Below, piece by piece: positions 13,530-24,697 of a stretch of DNA of 64,000 nt. Where the stretch lies: the NCBI GenBank assembly GCA_024180945.1, contig JAKSGN010000016.1, positions 186,001-250,000 of the forward strand. Direction: 5' to 3'. A program made the position numbers and the translations under genes. Within the stretch, counting starts at the first letter, position 1. Every line of letters starts with the position of its first letter. This DNA is from Macrophomina tecta. Its lineage: Eukaryota > Ascomycota > Dothideomycetes > Botryosphaeriales > Botryosphaeriaceae. The notes beneath the pieces were generated by a model. It saw nothing but the letters and a program-made list of their open reading frames with translations. It did not search any database and was not told the DNA's origin.

Positions 13530-14100
13530 TAAGAACTAGCCAGATAGGTTTATTAAACGTAAAGATAAGCTTAAAACCTACTAGACTCGAGCGTACGACT
13601 ACTAGCGAGCCTTAAATAAGAATCTAGTAGTTATCGAGCAGTAGTTTGACCTCGTTCGCTCTATAAAGGAGAAGTACGGTATTCTAGACGAGAATATATA
13701 TAACTTTAACGAGACTAGGTTTATAATAAGTATAATAGGCTCCTAGCTAGCCATTACAGGCTCTAAGAAACGCGGAAAATGAAAAGCGATCTAGCTAGGC
13801 AATCGCGAGTAGACTACGATTATTAACACGATTAATGCGTAAGGATAGGTGATTCTACTCTTTACGATCTTTACTAGTAAAAACCACATCAACACTTGGT
13901 ACGAGGATACATCTAATATAGAGGCCTAGGTTATTAGTATTAGCTCGAATGGCTGGACGATAAATAAGCTTAAAGTCGTATAGTTAAAGCACTTTAACGC
14001 GCATACAAAGTCGCGTACTATAGCGGTATACCGGCTGCTTATAATCGACGGCCATAAGAGCTATAACTCTATGGAGTTCTAGAACCTATGCGAGAAGAAG

Positions 14101-14711
14101 TATAAAGCGCTAAGGCTTGGGTAGAGGATTACTAAGCTATATTATAAATAATATAGCCTAGTAAGTAGTCGGAAGGAGATAATTCTCTAAGAGAGAAGCA
14201 GGTAAGAGATTTAATAAAGAAAGATAAGAGAAGAGGTAAAAGATAGAATAAAGCTTTTATTAGCTTATATCTCGTTTATTAGTATTGCGCGTCTTAAAGA
14301 ACGAAACTACGGTGCTATCTAGGGCTTCTTATATACACTTATTCCTTATATAAGTAGATCATTCTAGATATACCGTATTAGAAATCCAACGAGGGTGATT
14401 TATAAGAAATAAGATTCTAGCCCCAATCCTTATCCGTTTTACATAATTTTTATATCGTAATCACTGGAAATGATTGAACTTTTATAATATATAAAAGGAT
14501 TTTTAGTAGGGGCTATACCCGTTTAGTTATTAGTCAGTGAAGTGGGGTGGCGAATTTTGCCACCTTGGTTTGCCACCGTGGTTTGCCACCGCAGTTTGCC
14601 ACTGCTATAACTCCGAGGTATATTTATTATATACCTTAGGTAGTATTCTAATACCTATGGTAATATATTAATAAGCTACGCTTATACAAGCTTACTTATT
14701 AATATTTAACA
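14101..14711 (-). repeat. 611-bp solo LTR inside Fot1
   Basis: Reads TGTTAAATATTAATAAG at its minus-strand start and ...GCGCTTTATA at its end, and is flanked by a perfect AGAAG duplication (14,096-14,100 and 14,712-14,716). A second copy in the opposite orientation is at 45,260-45,863. It separates the catalytic and C-terminal parts of the Fot1 transposase. Confidence 0.75.
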
Positions 14712-15593
14712 AGAAGAAGATTATTACTGTCTATATATCGTTATATTTATCGCACCTTCTACAGCCGCTTAATATGGGCATTTTCTCGCCGTTAAAGCGG
14801 GCGTACCGCTCTTAGATCTCGGGCTTAGCGCGCTTAATAGCTATAAAAATCGATAAACCAGCCTTTATATAGGCGTACAAGGTAGCTTATTACGAGGTAT
14901 TTATAGAGAAGAATATCTATATAAGCTTCCGAGGAGCTAGCTTAGTACTATTTAACCCGTAGGTAGTATTATCGAAGGTTAATATTAGGCTTCGTACGCC
15001 TATACCGGCTGCACCAGAGGCTACCGCATGGGAATCCAAAACGCCTAGCAATATACGCGAATTAGAGGCTCAATTAACGCTACTTTATTAGCAGGTAAGG
15101 CAGTATTGCAGCTCCTCACCTATAGAGGCGCGTGGATCGCTTTAATCGCTCGTAAAGGGCGCGTTATTTATAGTACACTCTACTATATTAGTACGCGACG
15201 AACTCTCTACCCTTTAAAGGGCTATAGAGGCTGCAAACAAGAAGAAACAGCGTAAAAGAAAGTACGTACAAAATTAGGGCTCGTTAGTAATAGAGAATGG
15301 CGGTTAGCTAGGCAATCCTAAGGGCGCTAAGGGTATTAAGGGCAGCGAACAGCCCTCGAAGAAGGTACGCGCAGAGGATGGGCAGGGGGCTCAACGGCGC
15401 TATAGAAACTGCGGCAAGCTAGGACACAATAGGCGAAGCTATACAGAGGAGGTAATAGATACCGAGTAATCTCGGATTGCTACTAGTTTATTGAAATTTT
15501 TGTGTTGTGTTGAGTAACTTGAGATCAAAGTGTGATGTTGGTGGGGAGGTGGGCCGCTCGGTGGTGCGGGCCGCTCGGTGGTGAACCACGTTA

Positions 15594-16306
15594 CGTTAAC
15601 TATTTGGAATAAAGCTGTCGAATTTGGGTGGGCCTCAGGCCCGAACTCGGTGAGGTTAGAAGAAAGAATCGAATTTCTGCCTGTCTCCTAAGAGGGAGGC
15701 CGGTAGGCTTGCTTATATACATGAGTAATAGCTACATAACCGAGGATACTAAAGATCCGAGGGAGAGTGTCGATGCGGGGTTGGACATCAAAAAGTGTTG
15801 TTGCCTAAAGGATAGAATATTCGAGATAAATGAGATGCCTGAGGTAGTAAGGCAAGAAAGTCTGACAATAAGTGTTGCCTAAAAAACAAGGGGATTCTGG
15901 TTGACAAAAGCTGTTTTTAAAATCACCTCAATCATTTGCTTCTTTTTCTGCCATTCGTGAAAAAGCGAGGCTGATATGTTGCAATCTTTAAATCATTTGG
16001 AGAAAGATGAAATTGTCATCTGAACTGCAGAGGTCCAGGGACCTTGGCTTACTCGCGCCTAAGTCAATGCATAATCTCCCTAAGGTGGGTTGTAATCTTG
16101 CCTGTTCCAAAAAGGTGATCTGATGACTGTAGGGCGAAGTTTACATAAGGAAATGGCAGTCGATTGAATTTTTCTACTCTACTCTCACGAACGAGTTGCT
16201 TAAAATTTACTACACATTGCAGGCTCTCAATTTTGTTTTCCTCAGCAATGATTGGCGCTTGGCCTCATCATGACACAAAATCCACAAAGCACAAGCGGCA
16301 AATCTT
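15594..16306. other. Junction between repeat block and gene island
   Basis: Composition changes here from RIP-biased to normal within a few hundred bases. An 84-codon + frame (15,628-15,882) shows no recognisable domain and is probably chance. Otherwise this is the 3' flank of the first P450 gene. Confidence 0.5.
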
Positions 16307-17994
16307 CTACTCTTGCAGCTCTAAACCCGGAAGAGGCGTTCTGCTCTTGAATTGTAGCTGTGCAAAGGGATTCGGAATCACCATGACCCCAAACACCATG
16401 TTCTCGGGCTTCTTGCCTTCGCTGAGCTCGACATCATAGTTGCTCAGAACGAGCGCCAGAACGAGCTTGACAAGAGCCGACGCAAAGTACCTGCCCGGGC
16501 ACGCGTGGGTTCCGTACCCCCAGTTGAGATTTTCGAGGCTCGTGCTGGCAAACTGATATTTGCGGGCATTCTCTTCGGATCTCTGTCGCAACTCGTAGAA
16601 GCGGAACCCCTGGAACTCGTCGGGCTGCGGATAATGCTCTGGCGACCGGTTCAGGGTGTGGTTGGAGACGCCAATTGAGACGCCTTTGGGAATGACGCTG
16701 CCGTTGGAGAGCTTGATCGCCGAGGTGGTGCGTCGTGTCATCATGACTACAGTACTTGAATCAGTCATTATCCGTCGGAGAGAGACAAGGGGGATGGAAG
16801 ACAGTGACTGAGAGCCGAGGAAGCATTTTCGAGCCACTTACCAAGTCCATGAGAGTTCAATCGTTGGGTTTCCCGGATGAAGCTGTCCATCTTGTCCAGG
16901 CGGGACAGAAACGTGAAATCAAATCTCTTCGTCGTTTCCATAGCCGCCGCTAGCTCGTCACGTAGAGGCTGAAGATACTCCGGGCGGGATGCAAGCTCAT
17001 AGAGTAGATGCGTCAGGAGGCCGGCAGGGATGGGAATAGATGCTGTACAGGATAGCAGGTAGTCCCGAGTGATCTCGGACGGGCTCGGCTGATGTTTGTA
17101 GCGCCCGAGAAGCCAGGTCAACAGCCGCCCACTTCTACCCAAATCCTGCTTTTCGTCTCCCGGGGTGGCCGCGGCGGAAAAGTGCGCATTAATGAGAGGC
17201 CGGGTCCTTGCCGCCACCAATGCTTGATTCTTCCTCAAGTTTCGCACGGCCGGGAGGAACGGAGCGACCAGCGGACGGATCAGAGCGGGGAACGGGCGCA
17301 GGCTGGAGGCCACAATTTCTCCCTCAGAAGTGTAGGCGATGGTCGAGTTGATCCAGTCGTCGTCTCGACTGAGCGGCAGCCCAACAAAAGCACGCCCATT
17401 GATCATCGTCACGATCCGCGCCATCTTTTCGAAAATACTGGACGGAGTCCAGCCTGTACATTTCCCGAGGTTCGCTTGGATAGCGTATCTTGCTTCATCG
17501 ATCAATCCGTCGACCACGTCGGGTAGGGACCGCGTGAGGTCGTGTTTGATCACTGCAACCATCTCGTCGTCGTCCTGGCCCATCATCGTGTATCGGCCGA
17601 GAAATCGAATATAAAGTTCCTTGTTCAGAGATGCCTGGTTCTCAGGAAAAGACTTGATCTCGGCGGCAGCCCATGCGGGCAGGATAACCATGGGGTCTTG
17701 CAAAGGAAGCAGCCATGGCGTGTCGGGATACTTGGCGAGTAGTCAGTTCGAATGTATCCATTCGCCAGTATCTTTTTTACATACCAGCCTTGTGCCTTCT
17801 TCCAATGCATCCCGACAGTCAGTGGCAGCCGGATCACCCACGACAGGGAAGTTTAGTTTCGGCGCGCGGTTACGCAGGAAAAGGAAAATGGCAACTAAAA
17901 TGCATCCTGATGCGAGAGCAAGGGAGGTAGACGAGTCACAAAGCTGCACCAGAGATGACATGGCCATGTTGGAATCAATAATGTACGAGATCAC
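16307..17994 (-). CDS. Cytochrome P450, ent-kaurene-oxidase-like (copy A)
   Basis: Microsomal monooxygenase of the fungal ent-kaurene-oxidase-like P450 group, common as tailoring enzymes. Exons 17,994-17,785, 17,730-16,842 and 16,746-16,307 join in frame to 512 aa, a full family length. An N-terminal membrane anchor lies at about residues 24-43, the K-helix ETQR near 355 and the haem loop WGYGTHACPG with Cys near 449. Its length and its 889-nt middle exon equal those of copy B at 24,698-26,411, pointing to an old duplication. Oddity: where copy B has an IHTST-type I-helix, this one has SIPIPAG, so the usual oxygen-activating Thr is missing and normal hydroxylase activity is doubtful. A perfect TCGGN3CCGA site is about 50 bp upstream. 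The substrate is unknown. Confidence 0.85.
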
Positions 17995-18041
17995 AAGAGT
18001 ACTGTTTCGGCAGGGCGTGTGTGGTAATATGGTCCCCCTGC

Positions 18042-18052
18042 TCGGCTACCGA
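18042..18052. promoter_or_regulatory. TCGGN3CCGA operator (perfect)
   Basis: TCGGCTACCGA, 48 bp upstream of the first P450 start. This palindrome is known as the candidate binding site of the Zn2Cys6 regulators (GliZ/SirZ type) of ETP clusters. Confidence 0.7.
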
Positions 18053-18176
18053 CCGGCGAACTCAGCCCAACAATACCGATTGCCGGGCACTGCTGAACAA
18101 TGCACATGGGAGGCGGAGAGCGCGGGTGTTGATTGATTTCTAAAACAGAAGTCCCTGATGGAATCGGTACACTGTC

Positions 18177-19790
18177 TCAAGCCAATGGTTTACATGCCAA
18201 AAGGAACTGAGGATGTGTGATCCACGAGTTGGGGTCGATGCTCCAGTCCTGATCCTTGTCCAGCAGATCCAAGCGATGATCACTGAGCAGCTCCACATAG
18301 AGCGCGCGCAAGATGATATCGGCCACGTACTTGCCCATGCATTGCCGAGGCCCAAATCCAAAGCGCCAAAAATGGTACCTGAGATCCGAGGAGCTCATTT
18401 CAACCCATCTCTCCGGCCGATACTCCTCGGCATCAGCACCCCAAAACCCGTGACGGATGTTCAAGGCATAGGAATCTACCACGAAATTGGTCCCCGCAGG
18501 AATGAGGTAGCCATCCACAACCCTATCTGTCGGCGCAGACTGGGGCACCGAGAACGCCGCAAGAGGCCGAAGGCGCGATGATTCCGCTATGCAGGCAGCC
18601 AGATAGCTAGATGAGCTGAGAATGTACGCCTCCATGTCGTCGGCGCGGCTGGCGATCTCGGCGCGCACTTTGTCTTGCACGTGCGGGTATGCGGCGAAAA
18701 AGACCAGGTTCCAAGACAGTGCGCCGGTGGTGACGTCGAGATTCGCGTACAGCGTCTCGTCCAGTGTTTGGAAGAGTTGCTCCTCGCTGATTTCGCCGGA
18801 CTTGGCAGCCTCGAACATTGCAATTATCGGGGCGCCGTTCTGCAAATCCTTCGCGCGCTGGTAGGCCCACTCATTGAATGCTCGCCACCTCTTCCTGAAT
18901 TGTGCCAGCAGCGCGTTTACTCTCGTCGGCAGGTACTGGGACCAGTGAAAGCGTGCAATTCCTCCCTTGATGACGTACAGAAAAAGCTCTTCGCGAAGCG
19001 GTGCAAGCTCACGAAGGTCATGGACCATATCCGCCGAGAGTCTTCCATAGATGATGTCTGCAACGACAAGAAAAGGTAGCATTTTCATATCCCATGCTGG
19101 GTGCAGCTTGCCCTGACTCAGATTCGGTCCACACTTCAGCTCTTTGAGGTATTCTCGGACCTTGACACGGCTGTTTTGAATATATGCGCTCGACGCTTTC
19201 CGAGTGAAAGGACCCTCTGTAACTTTGCGAACTGTCTCCCATTGCTGCTGACTTACCAGGCCAACGCATTGACCGAGGATACGGCTCATGAGATATCCAG
19301 AGTGGTTATCGACAGCTTTCATGTGATTATTAGAGTCCTTGAATACTGTTCGGAGATGCTCAGCACGGGTCAATACTCTGCCCCCTGATCAGTACCGAGA
19401 CGGTAAGAAGAAGAGGGGCACAGTACATTTCAGGCTTCATGCCTGACCAGATTCGATAGATTGAACCATATTTCTTCTCCCAGTTTAAGCTGTTCGCGAT
19501 TCCATCGAGGAATTTACCACGATCTCCTTGACCATTGGGCCAGCGGTATTCGCAGCTCGGCAGCGGTATTCCTGTCCCATGCCGCCGGATTGGATACCGA
19601 AAAAGCAAGTAGCGCTAATTAGCCCAGTTAGCTGTATTATCCCAGTGAAACGTTCAGCAAAACCCACGTTGATGACAAAGGAGAGTGTCTCCGTGGCGAG
19701 CCAGGGGAAATATCTCCATAAGAACACTCCCAGTCCACAGAGAAAAAAGAATACTGAGGCATTTGTAGAGCACGATTGGAGTACATCCAT
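18177..19790 (-). CDS. gliC: GliC-like cytochrome P450
   Basis: GliC-type P450s hydroxylate the alpha carbon of the diketopiperazine core before sulfur addition in ETP pathways. Exons 19,790-19,668, 19,614-19,427 and 19,377-18,177 give 503 aa. Intron 1 has a CTAAC branch site and intron 2 is only 49 nt. The product has an N-terminal hydrophobic anchor, a YRWPNGQG segment early on, an NLDVTTGALSWNLVF I-helix, an ESSR K-helix and the haem loop FGFGPRQCMGKY with Cys near 450; the I-helix and haem loop are the features that made me call it GliC-like. A perfect TCGGN3CCGA site lies about 118 bp upstream. All expected catalytic features are present, so it is probably functional. The assignment to the GliC group is by recognition, not alignment. 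Confidence 0.86.
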
Positions 19791-19907
19791 GACGCCGGGA
19801 GATCAATGTCAACCTCAAAGTCCAGTCGCTCATAGGGACTCAGGAGGGGCTATGTCATTCATATGGGGGCGAAATAAGCACACCCGGGTAAGGCCAGGCC
19901 AGAGGCT

Positions 19908-19918
19908 TCGGCATCCGA
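19908..19918. promoter_or_regulatory. TCGGN3CCGA operator (perfect)
   Basis: TCGGCATCCGA in the 357-bp gap upstream of the GliC-like gene, 118 bp from its start. Confidence 0.7.
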
Positions 19919-20147
19919 CGAAGGTAAGGAACGTGCGCGGACCTTACCTCCTGCGTCGAGGATTGCAATAAAATCCGCCCAGGAGCAGAAACATATCGCA
20001 GGCACGCTGAGCCTCGTCTGTTACCCAGGGCCCGCATGGTCTTGTAGTACACCACGGACGATCCTCACATCAAGAGGTATTTCACGCGTCTCTGCATCTG
20101 GAACAGTAGTCTGTAATACATCCAATAATTTAACATTCCAAGACCGC

Positions 20148-21874
20148 TCATTCGTATCTGTGAACCCCAACCTGCAAACCGTGGGACCCGTTCCGGCATA
20201 GCGGAAGAAACCCGTCACTCGCAAACTCAATATCCCTAAACCTGGTATCCCGCAGCTCCAGGTACCCGCGATCGCCCTGGTGTCTGACTTGCGGCGAGCC
20301 ATAAACGCGAAAGAGGCGAGCATACGTCAGGAACATCATGGCATATGCCAGATTGATACCCAGGCAGCCACGGCTCCCCTTTGTGAAGGAGACCATGTAG
20401 CGGTCGAGCCCCGGGTTCGCGACCCAGCGCTCTGGGATGAAGGCGTCGGACTTAGGGAAGATGGATTCATCGTGATGGACCTGGAAGGCGCTCATGCCGA
20501 CGGGCGTGCCGGGCGCGATGTCCCACGCCACGCCCCGCGTCTTGTCCTGCACAGTGAGGACATCGACGGGCGAGACGCGCGGAAGGCGCGCACAGCTGCC
20601 GTAACTGAGACGCAGCGCCTCTTGGATTACGCCCTTCAGGTAGGGGAGTTGCTCTGCCTCCTTCCACGATAGCGGCACTGCGGGATCTGGCTGCGCTTCT
20701 GCGAGCTCTCGCTTTAGCTGGTCTAGAATGGAGGGAGATGCGAGCAGGTAGTAGATTCCCGTGGCAAGGGCGAATGCGGTGCCATGCGTGCCGCCCAGGA
20801 CGACTGTCATGCTGTCCTGTGCGATCCGGTCTGGAGCCTTCTCTTCTTCGGGCAGTTTGCTCTGCAGAATGTCCTCGAAGATGGCCTTTGGGACGCGCTT
20901 GGTGGAAATGCCTTTGAAGTCATCCTGCACGTCGCGAACTTTGTTGGCAATCATCTGCAGCGCTGTTAGGGAAGATCTGTTGAGAATTTGATTGGCAACG
21001 AACCAGCATCTCCTCCAGCATCTTGCGGAAGGGAGGCATCATCTTCGCCAACCAAGACGGTGGGAGCCTGAAGAGTAGAGCTTCTATGATGCGGGGAAAG
21101 TTGCCGAATTGTTTCATGCGATGGCCACCCACGAGGTTCTCAAGGAGATCATTGTGGTCTTTGAAATCATTGAAAGACGGTTTGTCTAGGTGGTTGTAGC
21201 ATGATCCCAAGCAGTACGTCATTATCGTGTCTTGTATACGCGCGTCAGTCACCGAGTAATCGCTGAGGAGTCACCGCTCACCATTCGTCAGGGCCCCTAG
21301 GAGTTTCCAAAACAGCACCGTCTCCCCCGAGTCCACAAATCCGTCAACCCGCTCTAAGAAACGGTCGATCTTCGCGTCGATCATCTTGTGCTGATTGAGG
21401 ATTCGCTGAGTGGAGAATGCGGGGTTGAGGGCACCTCGGCGCATGCGGTGCACCTCGTGACTCATACTGCCAGCCACCGATTCCTTTACCCATTTTTGGC
21501 CAGGAACTGGTTTCCACTTATCACGCCTCTTGGTCGGTCCTGTGTATAGTACTGCGTAGAAGTCCGGGTCTGACACTGAAAGCTCATCGGGATTGATCCG
21601 CACCACCGGCCCGTACTTGGCGTGCAGCTCGCGTACCTTGAACGGGAATTTGCCGCCGCAAATGATGTCATAATAGAATTCGTACCTTCGTTGGTCAATA
21701 TGCTGCCTTTTGAATTACGAGGCAAACGTCGACGTACCAGGACGTAAGGGCTGCAAGCTTTGGCCCAGGGAACTTGGCTATGGGACTGAGCCACAAGCGC
21801 GAGACTACGGTCCACGTCCAGTACAGCACAAGCAACGCCACCAATAAGGCAGAGGTTCCAGGAAGCATCTCCAT
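20148..21874 (-). CDS. Cytochrome P450, trichodiene-oxygenase (Tri4)-like
   Basis: Resembles the multifunctional P450 group typified by Tri4 of trichothecene synthesis; in an ETP-type cluster it more likely tailors the diketopiperazine. Exons 21,874-21,738, 21,685-21,282, 21,230-21,004 and 20,954-20,148 give 524 aa. The product has a membrane anchor at residues 5-30 followed by a KFPGPKLAALTSWYEFYYD segment, a GGTHGT I-helix, an EALR K-helix, a PERW block and the haem loop FTKGSRGCLG with Cys near 453. Intron 2 (51 nt, CTGAC branch) removes an in-frame TGA that otherwise appears to break the gene. Complete and probably active. It shares a 269-bp promoter with the divergent P450 pseudogene, where two one-mismatch operator motifs lie. 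Confidence 0.84.
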
Positions 21875-21945
21875 TCTTCGATTCGAGTGTCGTCACGATC
21901 CTGATCCGCGGAAGCCGCGTTGCACTTATTGTGGAGGGGCCGGGC

Positions 21946-21981
21946 TCGGCGACCGGACGTAGTTGACTGCTCGGTCATCGA
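21946..21981. promoter_or_regulatory. Two one-mismatch TCGGN3CCGA motifs
   Basis: TCGGCGACCGG (21,946-21,956) and TCGGTCATCGA (21,971-21,981) lie in the divergent promoter between the Tri4-like gene and the + strand P450. Each differs from the palindrome at one position. Confidence 0.45.
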
Positions 21982-22143
21982 CTCTGTGACTGGCTCAGAC
22001 TATGTATTGGTAAGAGCCGAACCATGACGAGTTGGCATCCTTTGGTGTTTTGTGAAGTTCTTTCGACTGCAAGGAGCAAATCGCAGCTCACAATGGTGGA
22101 ACAGATGGAGACGAGCCGGCCCGCCGCCGAATCATCTTGCGCA

Positions 22144-23936
22144 ATGTCTACCCTGCGACTGCTTGGATGGAGCGGTTTCTTTGTGAGTGCCTTGACGTGC
22201 GGAAAGGCCATTACAATTGCTCTATGCTGACGTGCTAGGTTTTTGCCCTATTCCTCGTTCTTACCGTTCGCAATCTCTATCTCCATCCGCACAGCAAACA
22301 TCCTGGCCCCTTATTCAGTCGTTGCAGTTCAATCCCTCGCGATTGGATGATTTACAAAGCAGAGTTCTCCGATTGGACACGGCGGCTTCATGAAAAGTAC
22401 GGGCCGTGTGTCCGCGTTGCTCCGAATGAACTTTCATATGCTACTCTGGAGGCTCTGGACAACCTCACTGGTGGTTCAACCTGTACGGTATCAGCTGGCG
22501 CTAAGCTAATATTGAATAGGCTCAGCAAAATACAAACATTTTCGTGGGCATGAGAGTCCATCAAATCTCGTGAGTAACGATTTAAGCAGCTATATCTATC
22601 ATTGCAACCTTATCTGATAGTGTAAAGGTCTTGAAACAGGAACAAGGTACTTGAGCATCACGGAAGATTCAGCTTCAAGCGCTGACCCTTTGGTTTGGAA
22701 GATGCTCATCAAGTCTTCGAAATAATTAATACTTCAGCACCTCGTACAGAGCAGGAAATAATTATCATTGCCCACCTCGACAAAGTTGCTTCTCGCCTGA
22801 AAGGCTTTCTTGCTCAAAGAGACAAGTTTTCTGACAGATTCATCGACATGTGCTCTCTGTTGGATAGTGCCTTCCTTGACACCGAGAGTGAGCTTATGTT
22901 TGGCAAGCCCTTAGGAGTTCAAGATGCAGGGTCCCTGATCCCCGTACCTCTGTCGAAGCTCAATTCCACCTTGCTTCGGGCGGAACTCATTACTCAGTCC
23001 TTCGGCATTGCATCGCCGCTTGTAATGAAGATTGCTGGGATCCACACAGAAGTCGAGGAGGCACGGAGGACGCTTGAAGCTTTGAAGAACTCGCTCATCG
23101 GGAATAAACCTGCGTCCACAGTCCCAGGTATAAACAAAAGCTATTCATGTTCTTCCAGGAAATTTAATATGAATCCACTCACAAATCCCGCAGAGAAGCC
23201 AGTCACCCACGAACAAATGCTCCCGATGCTCATCGAAACCGGTATCCGTCCACTCACTGCCCTCTCCTCCGGTATGTCCACGTAGAGTGTACACTTATAT
23301 GCTTGATTAATAAGACGAAATAGCTTGCATATTCTATATACTATCCATGCCTACCGTTCGGGAGGAAGTGATCAACCAAATTCGAGCCACGTTCTCCTCG
23401 GAGCACGAGATAGGCATCGAATCAACCCGTTCACTGCATCGGTTGAATAGTGTGATACGGGAAACGCTCAGATTAAACCCGTTCTCCAGGCCTTTTTTGG
23501 CATCTCGAACAACGGAATCTGCTGAATTCTGCGGAGACCGTTTACCAGCAGGGACGCTCGCCAGCGTCGATACTTGTGTTGCCAACACCTCTCAAACGAA
23601 ATATGACGAACCGCTGGAGTTCCGGCCAGAGCGCTTCAGCCAACCCGAGTTGGACAGAATTCCGGATACGTATGGCTCCGTGTACGATCACTAGTAAGTT
23701 GCGCTCGGAAGCATATCAAGGACCGACAGATTGTAACTATTTTCGGCAGCCTTCCACGAGCGCAAGTACGTGTGACGTTGGCTCGACTGCTATGGCAGTT
23801 CGACTTTGAGCTGGAGTGTATCAGCGACGACGTATTCCCCCGCGGCCCGCTGGATCGTGATGCAGATGTGAGAGATTTCAGATGGGCCGAGAAGCCAGTA
23901 TATGTGCGCCTGCTTGGCTCAGCCCACACTCAATAA
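22144..23936 (+). pseudogene. Cytochrome P450 lacking the haem-binding loop
   Basis: Related to fungal P450s such as isotrichodermin C-15 hydroxylase. The start is good: a 39-nt exon 22,144-22,182, an intron with a GCTGACG branch, then from 22,239 an anchor, an HPGP hinge and a KYGPCVRVAPNELSY block. Between about 22,480 and 22,740 no reading restores the expected C-helix. From 22,745 a long stretch (AHLDKVASRLKGFL..., SELMFGKPLG) is clear, then the ETLR K-helix near 23,460 and a PERF block near 23,625. After a 56-nt intron at 23,695 the text goes straight to the L-helix (ARLLWQFDFELE). The F-x-x-G-x-x-x-C-x-G loop with the haem cysteine is in no frame. It therefore cannot bind haem normally and is probably a decayed gene. 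Confidence 0.75.
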
Positions 23937-24697
23937 ATGCCGTTAAACATAGTTCAACCACGGCGGTATCGTTTGCACTGCTTACAGTTTGTTTGGAGAA
24001 ATTGTCCTTCCCTCCTTTGCCACCCCTGTACATTGGCATCATGCTATTCTTCTCAGCTCAACCATACCACCAGAAATTGTACCAGAGTTCTGAGCTAAAA
24101 TAAGATTTTCTTTTCCAGTTTCACGTCTCTCCAAAATGCAGTAAATAGTATTTACGTCAAATATCAATAGTTAGACTTCAACCATCGGCCTCACAATGAG
24201 TATACACATCTGCACTATTGCGCATTGGCAAAGCTTTATGCAATTGAACCGTGATCCCCATTTTCAGAGTATATCATCACAGCGCTCACGCTCCGGCATA
24301 TGACAGTGACCACGAATTAAGAGTAGAGGTACTCATCAAATAAGAGAGTAGATGTGGCTTGGATGCCTGTCGCAACTTCTATAAGTGTTGGCGAGAGTAG
24401 AATGTGCCGTCTCTGACGCCTGTGTGGGGGTAAACTCCCTCTGTTGGATGCTGCGTCAGACAGTGTAAAGTTGTGGTCATTTAAGCTAGCAAAATTCTGA
24501 AAAGTTCATAATTAATCACAGCGGTTGAGATGATTTTATACAGTAGGATAAAACGCTTGTCTAAAAACTATTGCTGGCTACTTCAAAGTAGCAAACTTTC
24601 CTGGTAGCACTCAGGTGAGGGATAGCGCTGGGCTCGGTTTGGAATGTAATATGAACTGAAAGAAAAATTACATAAACCCATTAAACTCCTTTGCCCA
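23937..24697. other. Intergenic, tail-to-tail P450 genes
   Basis: 3' flanks of two convergent P450 genes. AT-moderate, with no gene, repeat or regulatory motif recognised. Confidence 0.5.

Larger units (their letters stand above)
12899..15591 (+). mobile_element. Fot1/pogo-family DNA transposon with two later insertions
   Basis: Terminal inverted repeats (left starting at 12,899, right ending at 15,591) contain repeated GAGCGGCC/GGCCGCTC units and TA flanks. The + strand encodes a pogo-type transposase. A helix-turn-helix region is interrupted at 13,302. The DDE domain follows, with a NF(D/N)ETRF block near 13,708-13,725 (first Asp codon now Asn by RIP) and a LLIIDGHKS block near 14,035-14,062. 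After 14,716 comes the C-terminal HLLQPL / SPLKRAY-type region. Removing the two solo LTRs and their duplications leaves about 1.84 kb, the usual Fot1 size. Degraded by RIP, though less than the Gypsy copies. Confidence 0.82.

Noticed and set aside
15628..15882. 84-codon + frame at the edge of the gene island
   Set aside because: No domain, no intron signals, and adjacent to the Fot1 end. Most likely chance.
21271..21273. In-frame TGA splitting the Tri4-like P450
   Set aside because: A 51-nt intron with GTGAGC donor, CTGAC branch and AAG acceptor (21,281-21,231) removes it and joins the family text in frame.
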